Part shown: in pieces, positions 44,267 to 54,369 of the stretch
Numbering within the stretch: position 1 is the stretch's first letter
Layout: every line of letters begins with the position of its first letter
Assembly (NCBI GenBank): GCA_965219005.1
Contig: CBDCMS010000002.1
Location: 1 to 64,000 of the forward strand
From: CAUZIZ01 sp965219005
GTDB lineage: Bacteria > Acidobacteriota > UBA6911 > RPQK01 > JAJDTT01
DNA length: 64,000 nucleotides
Reading direction: 5' to 3'
Made by a program: the position numbers and the translations under genes
Notes under the pieces: model-generated
The model's input: the letters and a program-made list of their open reading frames with translations, nothing else
Databases searched by the model: none
What the model was told of the DNA's origin: nothing

Positions 44267-45921
44267 ATGCGAAGAACAATGCCACTTCACTCCCGGGCAG
44301 GGGCGAATTGGATTCTACCCGCTCTTCTATTAATCCTTCCTCTTCCCGTCGCACTTTCGTCCCAAGAAGGAGGTGTCCAAAAAGAAGAGCGCCAGGACTA
44401 TTTCAAGAAGTGGCTGGCGGAGGATGTCATCCTTATCATCAGCCCTGAAGAGCGCAGCGTGTTCGAACATCTGAGTGCGCCCGAAGAAAAGGAACGATTC
44501 ATCGAACAGTTCTGGCTTCGACGAGACACTGACCCTAGAACGACCCACAACGAATCCAAAGAGGAACACTACCGCAGGATTGCCTTCGCCAACGAGCGCT
44601 TCCGTTATGGGGGCTTCCCCGGATGGAAAACCGACCGGGGCAGGACCTACATCAAGTTCGGCCCACCCGACGCCAAAGAATCCCATCCACATGGAGGAAC
44701 CTACATGCGTCCCCGCAACGAAGGTTCCGGATCCACCTGGGCCTTCCCTTTCGAGATCTGGCGCTATCGCCATCTGGAGGGCATTGGGAGCGATCTGGAA
44801 ATCGAGTTCGTCGACCGGTCAATGAGCGGCGAGTATCGGATGGCCTTGGGGACTGACGAGAAAGACGCTCTGATGAACACCCCCAGGTTGGGAGCCACCC
44901 TGCTCGAGAGCCTGGGCCTGAGCCACAAGGGAGACCGTCCCTACTTCACCCCTGGCCATTCCAATAGTTTGGAGTGGCTATCCAAGAGCGGTATGCGTTC
45001 CAAGGATCTGCCCTTTGCCCGTATGGAGCAATTCTTCAATCTCCAACGTCCCCCGGGAATCAAGTTCACCGACCTCAGAGGAGCAGTAACTACGAACCTG
45101 AGCTATCGGGACTTTCCGTTTGAGATCCGTCGGCACTTCCTGCACCTCGAAGACAGCAGTTTCCTGACTCCCGTCACGATTGAAATCAGTCATTCCGATC
45201 TCAGCTTTCAAGAGCGTTCCGGAATCATGCACGCCGCCGTAAATGTCTATGGGGCCGTCACAGGTCTGACGGGTGGGTTGATTGCGGAGTTCGAAGACAC
45301 ACTGAACAAGGACTATCCCCAGGCCGACTTCGACGAAGCCGTAGTCCGCAGGTCTGTGTACCAGAAGCTGTTCCTTTTGAAGGCGGGGACCTACAAGCTC
45401 AACCTGGTCTTGAAGGATGTCAACAGCGGCCGACTTGGAACCTTTCAGGGAGGCCTCTCCGTTCCACGACACCTGGAAAACCGCTTGTATCCGAGCTCTA
45501 TGATACTCGCCAGCCATATCTGGAAGGTCGACCCTTCCTCCGATGAATTGGAACAGTTCGTCATCGGAGATGCGAAGGTCATACCCAATGTGAAGAGGAC
45601 CTTCCCGAACTACGAGAGAATCGGAGTTTACTTCCAGCTCTACAACGTAGCCATCGACCAGGCCAGGATGGAACCGGCTCTAAACCTGCTCTACCGGATC
45701 TCGACCCTGGGGGGCAAGGTGCTTAGAGAGGTCAGAGATGAGACTGGAAAATCGGTCCATTTTTTTCGCCCATGCGCTCGGTGATCATCAAGACTCTTTC
45801 TCTAAGTGATCTGCCCGGCGGGGACTACCGGCTTGCCGTAGAGGTTACTGACACGGTCTCGGGCCAGACCACTTCCTGTCAGGAGACCTTCAGCGTGACC
45901 GACGACGAGCGAGTCGGTTGA
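44267..45921 (+). CDS. GWxTD-domain secreted protein, frame broken near the end
   Basis: An exported protein of about 550 residues. The signal peptide (ANWILPALLLILPLPVALSS) is followed by the region FKKWLAEDVILIISPEER, FIEQFWLRRDTDPRTTHNE and the defining FPGWKTDRGRTYIKFGPPD (about residue 118), a domain found mostly in Acidobacteriota and relatives. At a run of seven T (45760-45766) the frame is lost and would end at 45784. The next frame carries an obvious continuation (VIIKTLSLSDLPGGDYRLAV, TSCQETFSVTDDERVG) to TGA at 45919-45921. The domain's role is unknown. In a resident gene with no other damage, a sequence error is the simplest explanation for the break. Confidence 0.75.
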
Positions 45922-46058
45922 ACCGTCCTGTCGAACAAACACTGCTATTCGAGCCACGAGGTCACAAGCAGCATCACTGCTATAATGGTGACGTCTGAAA
46001 CTGTTCGGAAAACGGCTATGATTCCTCTGCTTGAAATGGGAAGCGAGGCTTTGGACTT

Positions 46059-46526
46059 TTGAAGGAAGCCAAGAAGAAACTACAGGAAGAAATCAGCAGA
46101 TTGAACCGGGAGCTCAGGGACGAACTGCCCAAGGCTCTCAAGATCGCCATGGAGCATGGGGACTTGCGCGAGAACGCGGAATACCAAACGGCGAAAGAGC
46201 GTCAGTCCTACGTCCAGGCTCAGCTTGCGAACCTCCGGCAACGCCTATCGGCGCTCTCCATGATCGATTTGACGAAGATTCCGACTGACCGTGTGTCTTA
46301 CGGGTCAACTGTCGTCCTCTTCGACCTGGACAGTGAAGAAGAGATTACGTATCGATTGGTGACCAGCGAGGAGGCAGACGTGAAGTCGGGTCTCATCTCG
46401 ACCAGCTCTCCAATCGGAAAACATCTAATGAGCCGCCAGCAAGGCGACGAGGTTGAAATCCGCACTCCGCGAGGGCTGAAGAACTACGAAATTCTCGAAC
46501 TCACAACGATACACGACAGCGAATAA
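46059..46526 (+). CDS. greA: Transcription elongation factor GreA
   Basis: A 155-residue GreA/GreB-family factor. The N-terminal coiled coil, which enters the polymerase secondary channel, contains HGDLRENAEYQTAKERQSYV with the acidic tip residues. The C-terminal FKBP-like domain has VSYGSTVVLFDLDSEEEITY, SSPIGKHLMSRQQGDEVEIR and NYEILEL. It rescues backtracked RNA polymerase by stimulating transcript cleavage. The start is a TTG at 46059; an ATG at 46036 is out of frame. Length is normal for GreA. Confidence 0.9.
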   Translation: MKEAKKKLQEEISRLNRELRDELPKALKIAMEHGDLRENAEYQTAKERQSYVQAQLANLRQRLSALSMIDLTKIPTDRVSYGSTVVLFDLDSEEEITYRLVTSEEADVKSGLISTSSPIGKHLMSRQQGDEVEIRTPRGLKNYEILELTTIHDSE

Positions 46527-46599
46527 CAAGCCACATTGTGGGGCGCTGGATCAGCCAGAAAGAAAACAGTCGTATCCAGAGCGAGCATTGCCGATTCAT

Positions 46600-46686
46600 G
46601 GAAGCCTGAAGCGCAAGCGAGGGGCTGGGAGCACCACGAATCTTCTCTAACTGCGCCCCAACCCCTCGCTCGCGCTTCAGGCTTCC
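46600..46686. repeat. Large inverted repeat downstream of greA
   Basis: Two arms of about 29 bp, the left beginning GGAAGCCTGAAGCGCAAGCG (46600) and the right its complement ending GCTTCAGGCTTCC (46686), differ at two positions and enclose about 27 bp. It could form a strong RNA or DNA hairpin. It lacks a U tract, so it is not a classical terminator. The arm sequence resembles dispersed palindromic repeats that I recall from Acidobacteriota and Planctomycetota. Confidence 0.7.
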
Positions 46687-46759
46687 TGTGCCCTTGAAAG
46701 AGGCGAAAAACTGGCTAATTACCTCGTTGCGCGTCAGATCAGTGTAGAACAAGGAAGAA

Positions 46760-49102
46760 ATGGGCGCCGCTATAAAGACCCGTAAGCAGAAGAAGCCTAG
46801 ACCGCGCTACTTCTTTTGGTTGATTTTTGCACTCCTGGCCCTCGGGGCGGCCCTCGCTGGAACTCTTACGGGCCTGGTCCTGGCATACGGAATCGATTTG
46901 CCTGAGGTCGAGGACCTCCAAAGATCCCAGCCTAGCGTCGTTTCCTATGTCTATGCGTCCGATGGCCGGGTGCTGGGTCAGTTTGCCCTGGAAAAGAGGC
47001 GCCTGGTCACCTACGAAGAGATTCCCACCGTCGTCAAGCACAGCATTCTAGCGATCGAAGACGCTAACTTCTTCGAGCACCCCGGCATCGACTTGATCCG
47101 GTTGATCATCACCATCATCAAGGACATTGCCTACGGGGAAAGAAAGGGGGCCTCTACCCTGACCATGCAGCTGAGCAAGCTGCGGTTCACGAGTACCGAG
47201 AAGACCTATGAGCGCAAGATCAAGGACATGTTGTTCGCCATTCAGATCGAAAGAACCTACTCCAAGGAAGAGATCTTCACTTTCTACTGCAACCAGATCT
47301 ATATGGGGCACAACCGCTATGGCGTAGCCGCCGCCGCTAGTTTCTACTTCCAGAAATCCCTCAGCGAATTGAGCTACAGCGAGGCAGGTGTGCTTGCGGG
47401 CCTGATTAGATCCCCCGTAAACAACTCTCCAATCAACCACCCGGAGAAGGCCATGGGGAGGCGCAATCTGGTCCTGAGGCGGGCCTACGACGAAGGTTTC
47501 ATCGACGCCGAGACCTACCGCAATAGCCTGCAGGAGCCGCTGCAACTCAATACCAGTAGCGATGCCCAGAGCCCCGCACCCTACTTTGTGGAGTGGGTTC
47601 GGCAATACCTGGAAGAAAGGTACACCACCGATCGCATCTACAAGGGAGGATTGAGGGTCTACACCACGCTGGATTACGCACACCAGGTGGCTGCCCAGCG
47701 TGCACTTCAACAGGGTTTGAAGGAATTCGACAAGAAGCGGCACCGTTGGCAAGGCGCTGTGGCAAACATCCTCGATCAAGGGAAAGACTTGCAGACCTAC
47801 GTCCATCCCGACTGGAAACAGCTCTTCTTTGAGGGTCAGATGGTACACGGCTTGGTTCTCGACTCAAGCCCCATAGAGGCCCGGGTTAAGATGGGAAGCT
47901 ACACCGCGCTGATCCGTCCCACCGACATCGTCTGGACGAAGAAGAAGAAGGTCGATCAGGCCTTGAAGCCGGGAGACCTCGCTGTTTTCACACTCCAGAG
48001 CATCGACCGGTCCAATCGCACAATCGAAGCCAGTCTGGACCGGGTTCCTGAAGTTCAGGGAGCGGTATTCGCCGTTGAAAACCAGACCGGAGCCATCAGG
48101 GCAATGGTGGGGGGCTTCGACTTCCAGGCCAGCAAGTTCAATCGAGCGATGCAGGCCGAACGCCAGCCTGGATCCGTGTTCAAGATATTCACCTACGTCG
48201 CTGCCATTGAAGCTGGGTATTCCCCCACTGACACCGTGCTGGATGCTCCGGTGGATCTGGTGGACGGACTGGGCCGTCCCTACGCTCCGGAGAACTATGA
48301 TAGGGAGTACAAAGGGTTGATAACAATCCGTCAGGCGCTGGCTGAATCGCGGAATGTGTCCACAATCCGATTGGCGAACGCTTTGGGCGTCGACGCTTTG
48401 ATCGAAGCAGCACACCGCTTTGGAATCCAACGAGACTTGCCCGCGTTTCTTTCTCTGGCACTAGGTGCTTCTGAAGTTACTTTGGCCGAGATGGCATCGG
48501 CATTCACTGTCTTTCCGAACAACGGGGTGAGGGTAACTCCCTACTTCATTGAAAGAGTCGAGGACTCCAATGGAATATTACTGGAGCAGGAGAATCCAAA
48601 GATACACGAAGTGATTTCCCCGGAAACCGCTGAAAAGATGGTCGATTTGTTGCAGGGTGTGGTTCAGCGCGGGACAGCCCGTCGCGCTCGCGCCCTCAAA
48701 CGTCCGATGGGTGGGAAGACAGGAACCACCAACGATTCGACCGACAGTTGGTTCATTGGCTTCACGCCCAAAACCACCGCCGGCGTGTGGGTAGGTTACG
48801 ACGAGAAGAAGTCGCTGGGGAAGAAGGTGACTGGCAGCAGTTTTGCTCTCCCCATCTGGATCCAGTTCATGGAAGGCGCCCTCAAGGGCACGCCTCCCGA
48901 AAACTTCGCACGGTCCGCAGCGACGCTGCCGGATCCCGACCCGGACCCTGGATCCGAGGAGACTTCCGAAGGCGAGTCCAGTCAACAAGAGCCGCCAGAG
49001 GAGACACCAAAAAACTTGATCTCGATCGAGGATATACCCCCTCCGCCGCGATCAGTAGAAAAGACCGAGGACGAGGAAACAGAGCTAAAGGAAGCGGAGT
49101 GA
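46760..49102 (+). CDS. Class A penicillin-binding protein (PBP1A type)
   Basis: A 780-residue bifunctional peptidoglycan synthase. A single transmembrane helix (FFWLIFALLALGAALAG) anchors it. The glycosyltransferase family 51 domain has LAIEDANFFEHPGID (catalytic Glu near residue 100) and GASTLTMQLSK. The transpeptidase domain has SxxK in QPGSVFKIFTY (Ser near 472), SRN (about 530) and KTGTT (about 653). The C-terminal 60 residues are a low-complexity Pro/Glu tail (SSQQEPPEETPK). It polymerises and cross-links the cell wall in the periplasm and is a beta-lactam target. It is monocistronic by position and convergent with the polyprenyl synthase gene. Confidence 0.92.
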   Translation: MGAAIKTRKQKKPRPRYFFWLIFALLALGAALAGTLTGLVLAYGIDLPEVEDLQRSQPSVVSYVYASDGRVLGQFALEKRRLVTYEEIPTVVKHSILAIEDANFFEHPGIDLIRLIITIIKDIAYGERKGASTLTMQLSKLRFTSTEKTYERKIKDMLFAIQIERTYSKEEIFTFYCNQIYMGHNRYGVAAAASFYFQKSLSELSYSEAGVLAGLIRSPVNNSPINHPEKAMGRRNLVLRRAYDEGFIDAETYRNSLQEPLQLNTSSDAQSPAPYFVEWVRQYLEERYTTDRIYKGGLRVYTTLDYAHQVAAQRALQQGLKEFDKKRHRWQGAVANILDQGKDLQTYVHPDWKQLFFEGQMVHGLVLDSSPIEARVKMGSYTALIRPTDIVWTKKKKVDQALKPGDLAVFTLQSIDRSNRTIEASLDRVPEVQGAVFAVENQTGAIRAMVGGFDFQASKFNRAMQAERQPGSVFKIFTYVAAIEAGYSPTDTVLDAPVDLVDGLGRPYAPENYDREYKGLITIRQALAESRNVSTIRLANALGVDALIEAAHRFGIQRDLPAFLSLALGASEVTLAEMASAFTVFPNNGVRVTPYFIERVEDSNGILLEQENPKIHEVISPETAEKMVDLLQGVVQRGTARRARALKRPMGGKTGTTNDSTDSWFIGFTPKTTAGVWVGYDEKKSLGKKVTGSSFALPIWIQFMEGALKGTPPENFARSAATLPDPDPDPGSEETSEGESSQQEPPEETPKNLISIEDIPPPPRSVEKTEDEETELKEAE

Positions 49103-49131
49103 AAGGATTTGCTGTAGCGGCATCGTTTTGA

Positions 49132-50130
49132 CTATTTCCGACGGCTGATCACTAATTCAGGGATGCTCAGAAGGGCCTCGCGATAAATCGAATCGGGGAA
49201 ATCGGCGAGGCTTTGCTGAGCCTCTGCCGCATACTTCTCCGCAATTGACCTCGCCTTGGCAATCGAGTCATAGGCATTGATAAGGCGCAAGATCTCGCGC
49301 TTGTTCTGTTTGCTGAAGTCCTGGCTTTCCACAACCCCACGGATAAAATCCTTCTCCGAGGAGTTGGCCTGCTGCATCAAGAAAATGATCGGCAGGGTCA
49401 CCTTCCCTTCCTCCAGATCCTTCAAGACGGGCTTACCCAGAACGGTCGCCTTGCCGGTATAGTCGAGCAAGTCGTCAGCCAACTGAAAAGCCATGCCCAG
49501 CGATCTACCATAGCGACTGAGCTGCTCCTCTCGTTCTGGGTCAAGTCTTGCCAGAATCGCGGACATGCGGCCACAGCCGGAAAAGAGGCAGGCTGTCTTG
49601 CGAAGACAGATCTCCAACTGCTCCTCCTCGGTGATATCGAGCCGACCGTTGTGTTCCAGCTGCATCAGCTCTCCCTCGACCATTTGACGAGTAATGGAAA
49701 TGAGCACATCAAGAATTCGGAAGTCTCTCTGCTGAAGAGCGACATGAAAAGACGTCATGTAGAGCCAGTCACCCATAAGGACGGTGATCTCACTCCCCCA
49801 CTTGGCGTTGACGGAGGGATGACCGCGACGCACCTGGGAATTGTCAATGATGTCGTCGTGCACCAGGGTCGCCACGTGAATCAACTCCACAACGGCGCCC
49901 AGCACGATGACCGGATCGCCTTTCAGGCCACAAAGCTTGGAGGTCAGGAGCAGGACCGCGGGTCGTAGGCGCTTACCTCCACTATCGTGAAGGTAGCGAT
50001 TGATATCATTGACCAGGGAGAGGGAAGACTGCGCCTCGGTTCTCAGTCGACGCTCGACATCCTCCAGGTCCGACTCGACCAGGCGAAACACATCCTTGGG
50101 AGTAAGCAAACTGTCGGACCCTGTCTTCAT
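49132..50130 (-). CDS. Long-chain trans-polyprenyl diphosphate synthase
   Basis: A 332-residue isoprenoid synthase. It has both Asp-rich motifs, DDIID at residues 92-96 and DDLLD at 219-223, which hold Mg and the diphosphates. GGKRLRPAVLLL and MVEGELMQLEHNG are also conserved. The residues before the first motif (VELIHVATLV) are mostly small or aliphatic, as in long-chain enzymes that make C40-C50 side chains for quinones, so an octaprenyl or heptaprenyl product is likely; the exact length cannot be read by eye. It is separated from the tatD gene by 65 bp and may follow it in one transcript. Confidence 0.88.
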   Translation of the reverse strand: MKTGSDSLLTPKDVFRLVESDLEDVERRLRTEAQSSLSLVNDINRYLHDSGGKRLRPAVLLLTSKLCGLKGDPVIVLGAVVELIHVATLVHDDIIDNSQVRRGHPSVNAKWGSEITVLMGDWLYMTSFHVALQQRDFRILDVLISITRQMVEGELMQLEHNGRLDITEEEQLEICLRKTACLFSGCGRMSAILARLDPEREEQLSRYGRSLGMAFQLADDLLDYTGKATVLGKPVLKDLEEGKVTLPIIFLMQQANSSEKDFIRGVVESQDFSKQNKREILRLINAYDSIAKARSIAEKYAAEAQQSLADFPDSIYREALLSIPELVISRRK

Positions 50131-50195
50131 GCCGATTTTTTCGCGCTAACTATAGCAATCCACCCAGGGGCTGGCAACACGACCAGGTGCCGAGG

Positions 50196-51005
50196 CTAAC
50201 CGGAAGCTTGCACTGATGGCGCCCTTCCCGACTGAAACAGCCGACCGAAGTTCGAGGTGGTCAGAGCTCCTATCTGGTCTGGCGTTGTGCCACGCACTCG
50301 GGCCAACTCTTCGGCAACCCTCACCACGAACGAGGGTTCGTTTCGCCGGCCTCGATGGGGAACCGGAGCCAGATAAGGAGAATCGGTTTCAATGAGCAGC
50401 CGATTCTCGGGTAGGTCCCGAGCAACCTCTCTGAGCGATTCCGATTTCCGAAAGGTCAGAATTCCACCGAAGGAGATATAGAATCCGAGGCGCAGGCAAC
50501 GAGCTGCCGTCGCCTCATCCGCCGTGAAACAATGCAAAACTCCTGGTCGAGCGGCGTCTTCCGGAAACTCTGCTTCCAGAATAGAACAGACCTCCTCCTC
50601 GGCTTCCCTGCAGTGAATGATGATCGGCTTGTCGCAAGAGCGAGCAAGCTGGATCTGGGTTCGGAACGCAAGACGTTGTTGCTCGGGGCTGGAGTGTTGG
50701 TAGTGGTAGTCGAGACCAATTTCTCCCCAGGCCAATATTTTTGGATGGGCTCCCAGCTCAAGAAGCTCGGCGCCCAGGCTCTCGTCGAAACAGTCGGCAT
50801 CATGAGGATGGACACCCAAGGAGGCATAGAGGAAATCGTATCGTTCCACCAACCGCAGAAGCTGTTCGGCCGCTCCCAGATCCGAGCCTATGCAACCGAT
50901 CGTCAGGATCTTCTCGACGGACGACTCCTCGGCTCTGGCCAGGACCTCCTCCAGATCGGATTGAAAATCGGGTGAGTCGAGGTGGGCGTGGGAATCGACG
51001 AACAC
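50196..51005 (-). CDS. tatD: TatD-family metal-dependent DNase
   Basis: A 269-residue TIM-barrel hydrolase. Metal ligands are in VDSHAHLDSPDF (HxH at residues 6-8), the Glu of AWGEIGLDYHY, the His of PIIIHCREAEEE and of VLHCFTADEA, and the Asp of LLIETDSPYLAPVPHRG. TatD enzymes act as 3'-5' exonucleases in DNA repair and D-aminoacyl-tRNA-like deacylation has been discussed for relatives. The start is GTG 51005, which overlaps the metG stop (TAGTG), so the pair is translationally coupled, a very common arrangement. Confidence 0.92.
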   Translation of the reverse strand: MFVDSHAHLDSPDFQSDLEEVLARAEESSVEKILTIGCIGSDLGAAEQLLRLVERYDFLYASLGVHPHDADCFDESLGAELLELGAHPKILAWGEIGLDYHYQHSSPEQQRLAFRTQIQLARSCDKPIIIHCREAEEEVCSILEAEFPEDAARPGVLHCFTADEATAARCLRLGFYISFGGILTFRKSESLREVARDLPENRLLIETDSPYLAPVPHRGRRNEPSFVVRVAEELARVRGTTPDQIGALTTSNFGRLFQSGRAPSVQASG

Positions 51006-52951
51006 TACTTCAGCCGCGAGCCCAATTGGACTGGTTCCGTCAGGGTAACCAGCACCGGGCGGTCTTGCTCTCCATCTGATGCCGCCACGATCATGCCGTT
51101 CGATTCAACTCCCATCAGGCGCGCGGGCTTCAGATTGGCAACAATCACCACCAGGCGCCCAGGAAGACTCTCCGGCGCATACGCTTCGGCTATTCCTGCA
51201 ACGATCTGCCGGACTTCAGCCCCAAGGTCAACTTGAAGTTTCAGGAGTCGCTTCGACTTGGGCAGCGCCTCGGCCGAGAGGATTTTTCCGACTCGCATAT
51301 CGATCCGAGCGAACTCTTCGATACCAATCCGATCATCGCTCTGGCCCTCGGCGGGTGTTTCTACGCCCGAAGCGGGGCTGGGAGCATCCGACCTCTTGGC
51401 CTGGGTCGCATCGATGCGCGCCTGAAACTCTTTGGCATCCAGTCGGGGATAGACCGGGGTTATCTCACCGATGGCAGAACCGTGTTTCAACCTGCCCCAA
51501 GTAAGATCCGAAACCTGCTGCTTCTCCAGAGGTTCGGAAACACCCAGCTGACTGAGTATCGACGCGGCCCCACTGGGGATCACGGGACCGAGCATCACCG
51601 CGATGAGACGAAGTGCTTCGGCACTATTGTAAAGGACCGTCCCCAATCGATCGCGCTTGGTCGGGTCCTTTGCTATCATCCAAGGCTGATTCGCAACCAG
51701 GTACTTGTTCACGACTGATATAAGTTCCCAAATGCTGTCCAATGCCCGGTTGATCTGGAACTGATCGAAGTTCTTCTTGTAGAGTTCGATCGTCTCCAGG
51801 CTGAACTCTCTTAGCTCATTGTCCCCACCCTCCGGCTCACCCAGCTCTGGAATCGCCCCATCGAAATAGTTCTCGATCATCTTCAGGGTACGGTTTGCAG
51901 AATTCCCCAGATCGTTGGCAAGATCGCTATTGATCCTTGTCAGGAGCCCGTCGTATGAGAAGTTGCCGTCGGCACCGAGTGAGATCTCGCGCATCAGGAA
52001 GTATTTGACGCAGTCAGGCTCCGCCACCTCCATCAACTCTTCTGTCGTGATGAAATTGCCTCGCGACTTGGACATCTTCTCTCCCGCTACCGTCCACCAA
52101 CCGTGGGTTAAGATGTGCCGGGGCGGCTCCAAACCCGCAGCCATGAGAAAAGCGGGCCAGTAGACGGCATGGAAACGCAGAATATCCTTACCGATAAGAT
52201 GCACATCCGCCGGCCAATACCGTTCGAACTGCTCCGATTTGCTGCCGTAGCCAACGCCCGACAGGTATCCGGTCAATGCGTCGAACCAGACGTAGAAGAT
52301 ATGTTTCTCGTCCTCTGGAACAGGGATTCCCCAGCTGAAGGAAGTCCTGCTGATACTCAAGTCCTGGAGTCCTCCCTTGACGAAGCTGACCACCTCATTC
52401 ATTCTCGAGCCCGGCAGCACGAACGTCGGGTTGTCGGCGTAGAAGTCCAGCAATTCTTCCTGAAGAGCCGATAACTTGAAAAAGTAGCTCTCTTCCGTCA
52501 TGAATTCGGTGGAACGGCCACAGTCGGGACAGGTCTTCTCGCCTTCCGGGACATACGATTCGCAGCGAACACAGTAGTAGCCCTCGTATTTCCCTGTGTA
52601 AATGAAGCCGTTGCTCTTTATCTTCTGGAAGATGTCGGCTACGGCCTGATGATGGCGGTCCTGCGAGGTGCGAATGAATTGATCGAAGCTTACACCCAAC
52701 GATCTCCAGGTCTTTTCAAACTTGCCAGCGAAGGTGTCGACTAACTGCTGTGGTGTAAGTCCCTGTTCTCCAGCGGCACGCTCGAGCTTCAGACCATGTT
52801 CATCGGTACCCGTCAGAAAGCAGACGTCGAATCCACGCATGCGTTTGTAACGAACGATGGCGTCAGCGATCACAGTACTGTAGGTGTGCCCCACGTGGGG
52901 CACGTCGTTCACATAGTAGAGCGGTGTAGTCAGGTAGAACTTTCTTTTCAT
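51005..52951 (-). CDS. metG: Methionyl-tRNA synthetase
   Basis: A 648-residue class I synthetase that charges tRNA-Met. HIGH-type motif is HVGHTYS (residues 19-25) and the KMSKS loop is GEKMSKSRGN (about 292). One zinc knuckle is seen in YYCVRCESYVPEGEKTCPDC. The C-terminal 100 residues are an EMAP-II/Trbp-like tRNA-binding domain (FARIDMRVGKILSAEALPKS, VVIVANLKPARLMG), which also makes the enzyme a dimer. The linker before it is Ala/Ser/Pro-rich. It is first in the metG-tatD operon. Confidence 0.95.
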   Translation of the reverse strand: MKRKFYLTTPLYYVNDVPHVGHTYSTVIADAIVRYKRMRGFDVCFLTGTDEHGLKLERAAGEQGLTPQQLVDTFAGKFEKTWRSLGVSFDQFIRTSQDRHHQAVADIFQKIKSNGFIYTGKYEGYYCVRCESYVPEGEKTCPDCGRSTEFMTEESYFFKLSALQEELLDFYADNPTFVLPGSRMNEVVSFVKGGLQDLSISRTSFSWGIPVPEDEKHIFYVWFDALTGYLSGVGYGSKSEQFERYWPADVHLIGKDILRFHAVYWPAFLMAAGLEPPRHILTHGWWTVAGEKMSKSRGNFITTEELMEVAEPDCVKYFLMREISLGADGNFSYDGLLTRINSDLANDLGNSANRTLKMIENYFDGAIPELGEPEGGDNELREFSLETIELYKKNFDQFQINRALDSIWELISVVNKYLVANQPWMIAKDPTKRDRLGTVLYNSAEALRLIAVMLGPVIPSGAASILSQLGVSEPLEKQQVSDLTWGRLKHGSAIGEITPVYPRLDAKEFQARIDATQAKRSDAPSPASGVETPAEGQSDDRIGIEEFARIDMRVGKILSAEALPKSKRLLKLQVDLGAEVRQIVAGIAEAYAPESLPGRLVVIVANLKPARLMGVESNGMIVAASDGEQDRPVLVTLTEPVQLGSRLK

Positions 52952-52967
52952 CGTCCTGGCGGGTAGA

Positions 52968-54164
52968 TCAGGTACTCGAGACCTGACTCAGTGCAATCTG
53001 TCTCAGAACCTTTAGCGGCGTCCCGGTGTCCTCAGCGATTTTCCTCAGGTCTTCGTACTCCGGCCAAGCGTTGACCACCTGACCTCGAAAACGAGCAATC
53101 TTGACTCGAACGACTCCGAACTCGGTTTCAACCTCTTGCATCTCTCGATCCAGGACCCAACGCCTCCACCGGCTCCAGCGGATCCCCAAGGTCGTCGTCT
53201 CACGAAAGGTGAGTTCGGCGATTCGTTCCTTGTCCTTGTTCTGGCAAAGGATCGTCAGGAGAAAACCAGGTCGCCCCTTCTTCATCTGAAGTGGAGCGCA
53301 GTGGGCGTCCAAGGCACCCTGCTCGAGAGCGAGGCCAATGACGTGCCCCGCCATCTCTCCATCCATGTCATCGATACTCGCTTCCAGGACGAGGACCTCC
53401 TCTTCCTGGACCCCGAGCGGACGACGATCGTCGTCCAGGTGCTCTCCCAACAGCAATCTTAGCACATTGGGAATGCCCTCCGGCTCCCTGTCGCCCGCTC
53501 CAAAGCCCGAGATCTCGAGAGAAAAAGGGGCTATCACCTCCACCCGAGCCAGAGTCGTGACGATGGCAGCTCCCGTGGGCGTGGTCAGCTCGCCTTCCAC
53601 CGGGCCCATCCGCACCGGGAATCCCTCGACCAGCGCCGCGGTCGCCGGGGCGGGAACCGGCCAAGTGCCGTGTGAAAAGGTGACCGTTCCAGAACCGAGG
53701 CTGATGGGACTGGTGTAAAAGCCCTCGACATCAAAATATCGAAAACCGATACAAACTCCGACAATGTCGATGATCGAGTCCAAAGCACCCACCTCGTGGA
53801 AGTGCACTTCTTCCGGGGAACTTCCGTGTACTCGGGCCTCTGCTTCTGCCAGTCTTTGGAAAATGGTCAGGGCAGTTTCTTTGACCCAGGGATCCAGATC
53901 ATCCTTTTCCAGTAGTTTCCGGATCTCCTTCAAGTGACGTCCCTGATGGTCGCTAGAGTGCTGGGGCGAGCGAACCTGAAAATTGGTGGCGACAACTCCT
54001 TGTCGACTGATCCGCCGGCTAAGAAGCTCGAATGGCTCATTCAGGTTGAGCTTCCCGAGTTCGTCCTGCAGATGGCTCAGCGGCAACCCCATGTCCAGAA
54101 GAGCACCGAGGATCATGTCCCCGCTGACGCCGTTGAATGGATCGAAGTGCAAGAGCTTTGGCAT
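52968..54164 (-). CDS. larC: Nickel insertion protein LarC
   Basis: A 398-residue protein of the LarC family, a CTP-dependent nickel chelatase that completes the NPN cofactor of lactate racemase and related isomerases. Conserved features are HFDPFNGVSGDMILGALLDM, EEVHFHEVGALDSIIDIVG, GTWPVPAPATAALVEGFPVR and EASIDDMDGEMAGHVIG. In Lactobacillus larC is read through a frameshift, whereas here it is one continuous frame. No larA, larB or larE is in the window, so the enzyme that needs the cofactor is elsewhere. It is divergent from argS. Confidence 0.92.
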   Translation of the reverse strand: MPKLLHFDPFNGVSGDMILGALLDMGLPLSHLQDELGKLNLNEPFELLSRRISRQGVVATNFQVRSPQHSSDHQGRHLKEIRKLLEKDDLDPWVKETALTIFQRLAEAEARVHGSSPEEVHFHEVGALDSIIDIVGVCIGFRYFDVEGFYTSPISLGSGTVTFSHGTWPVPAPATAALVEGFPVRMGPVEGELTTPTGAAIVTTLARVEVIAPFSLEISGFGAGDREPEGIPNVLRLLLGEHLDDDRRPLGVQEEEVLVLEASIDDMDGEMAGHVIGLALEQGALDAHCAPLQMKKGRPGFLLTILCQNKDKERIAELTFRETTTLGIRWSRWRRWVLDREMQEVETEFGVVRVKIARFRGQVVNAWPEYEDLRKIAEDTGTPLKVLRQIALSQVSST

Positions 54165-54180
54165 AGCCGTCGGGGTCTCG

Positions 54181-54210
54181 GGTTGCAGGTTACAGGTTGC
54201 AGGTTACAAG
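54181..54210. repeat. Short tandem repeat between larC and argS
   Basis: Two copies of a 15-bp unit of the type GGTTGCAGGTTACAG lie in the divergent larC-argS interval. The unit resembles the GTCGCAGGTC units near 19391 and 62540, so it belongs to a family of short intergenic repeats in this genome. Confidence 0.55.
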
Positions 54211-54369
54211 TTCTACTGTGTTCTTCTGGAGGCCGACCCTTTCGCACTCAGGATGAGTCGACAGGCGAGAGAGTCGATCGGACGGCGTGACTTCTGCTGG
54301 AGGGTTCTCCCCAAACGGATCGCCCTGCAACCGGCAACCGGCGACGTGCGACCTGATATCATAGGGCTC

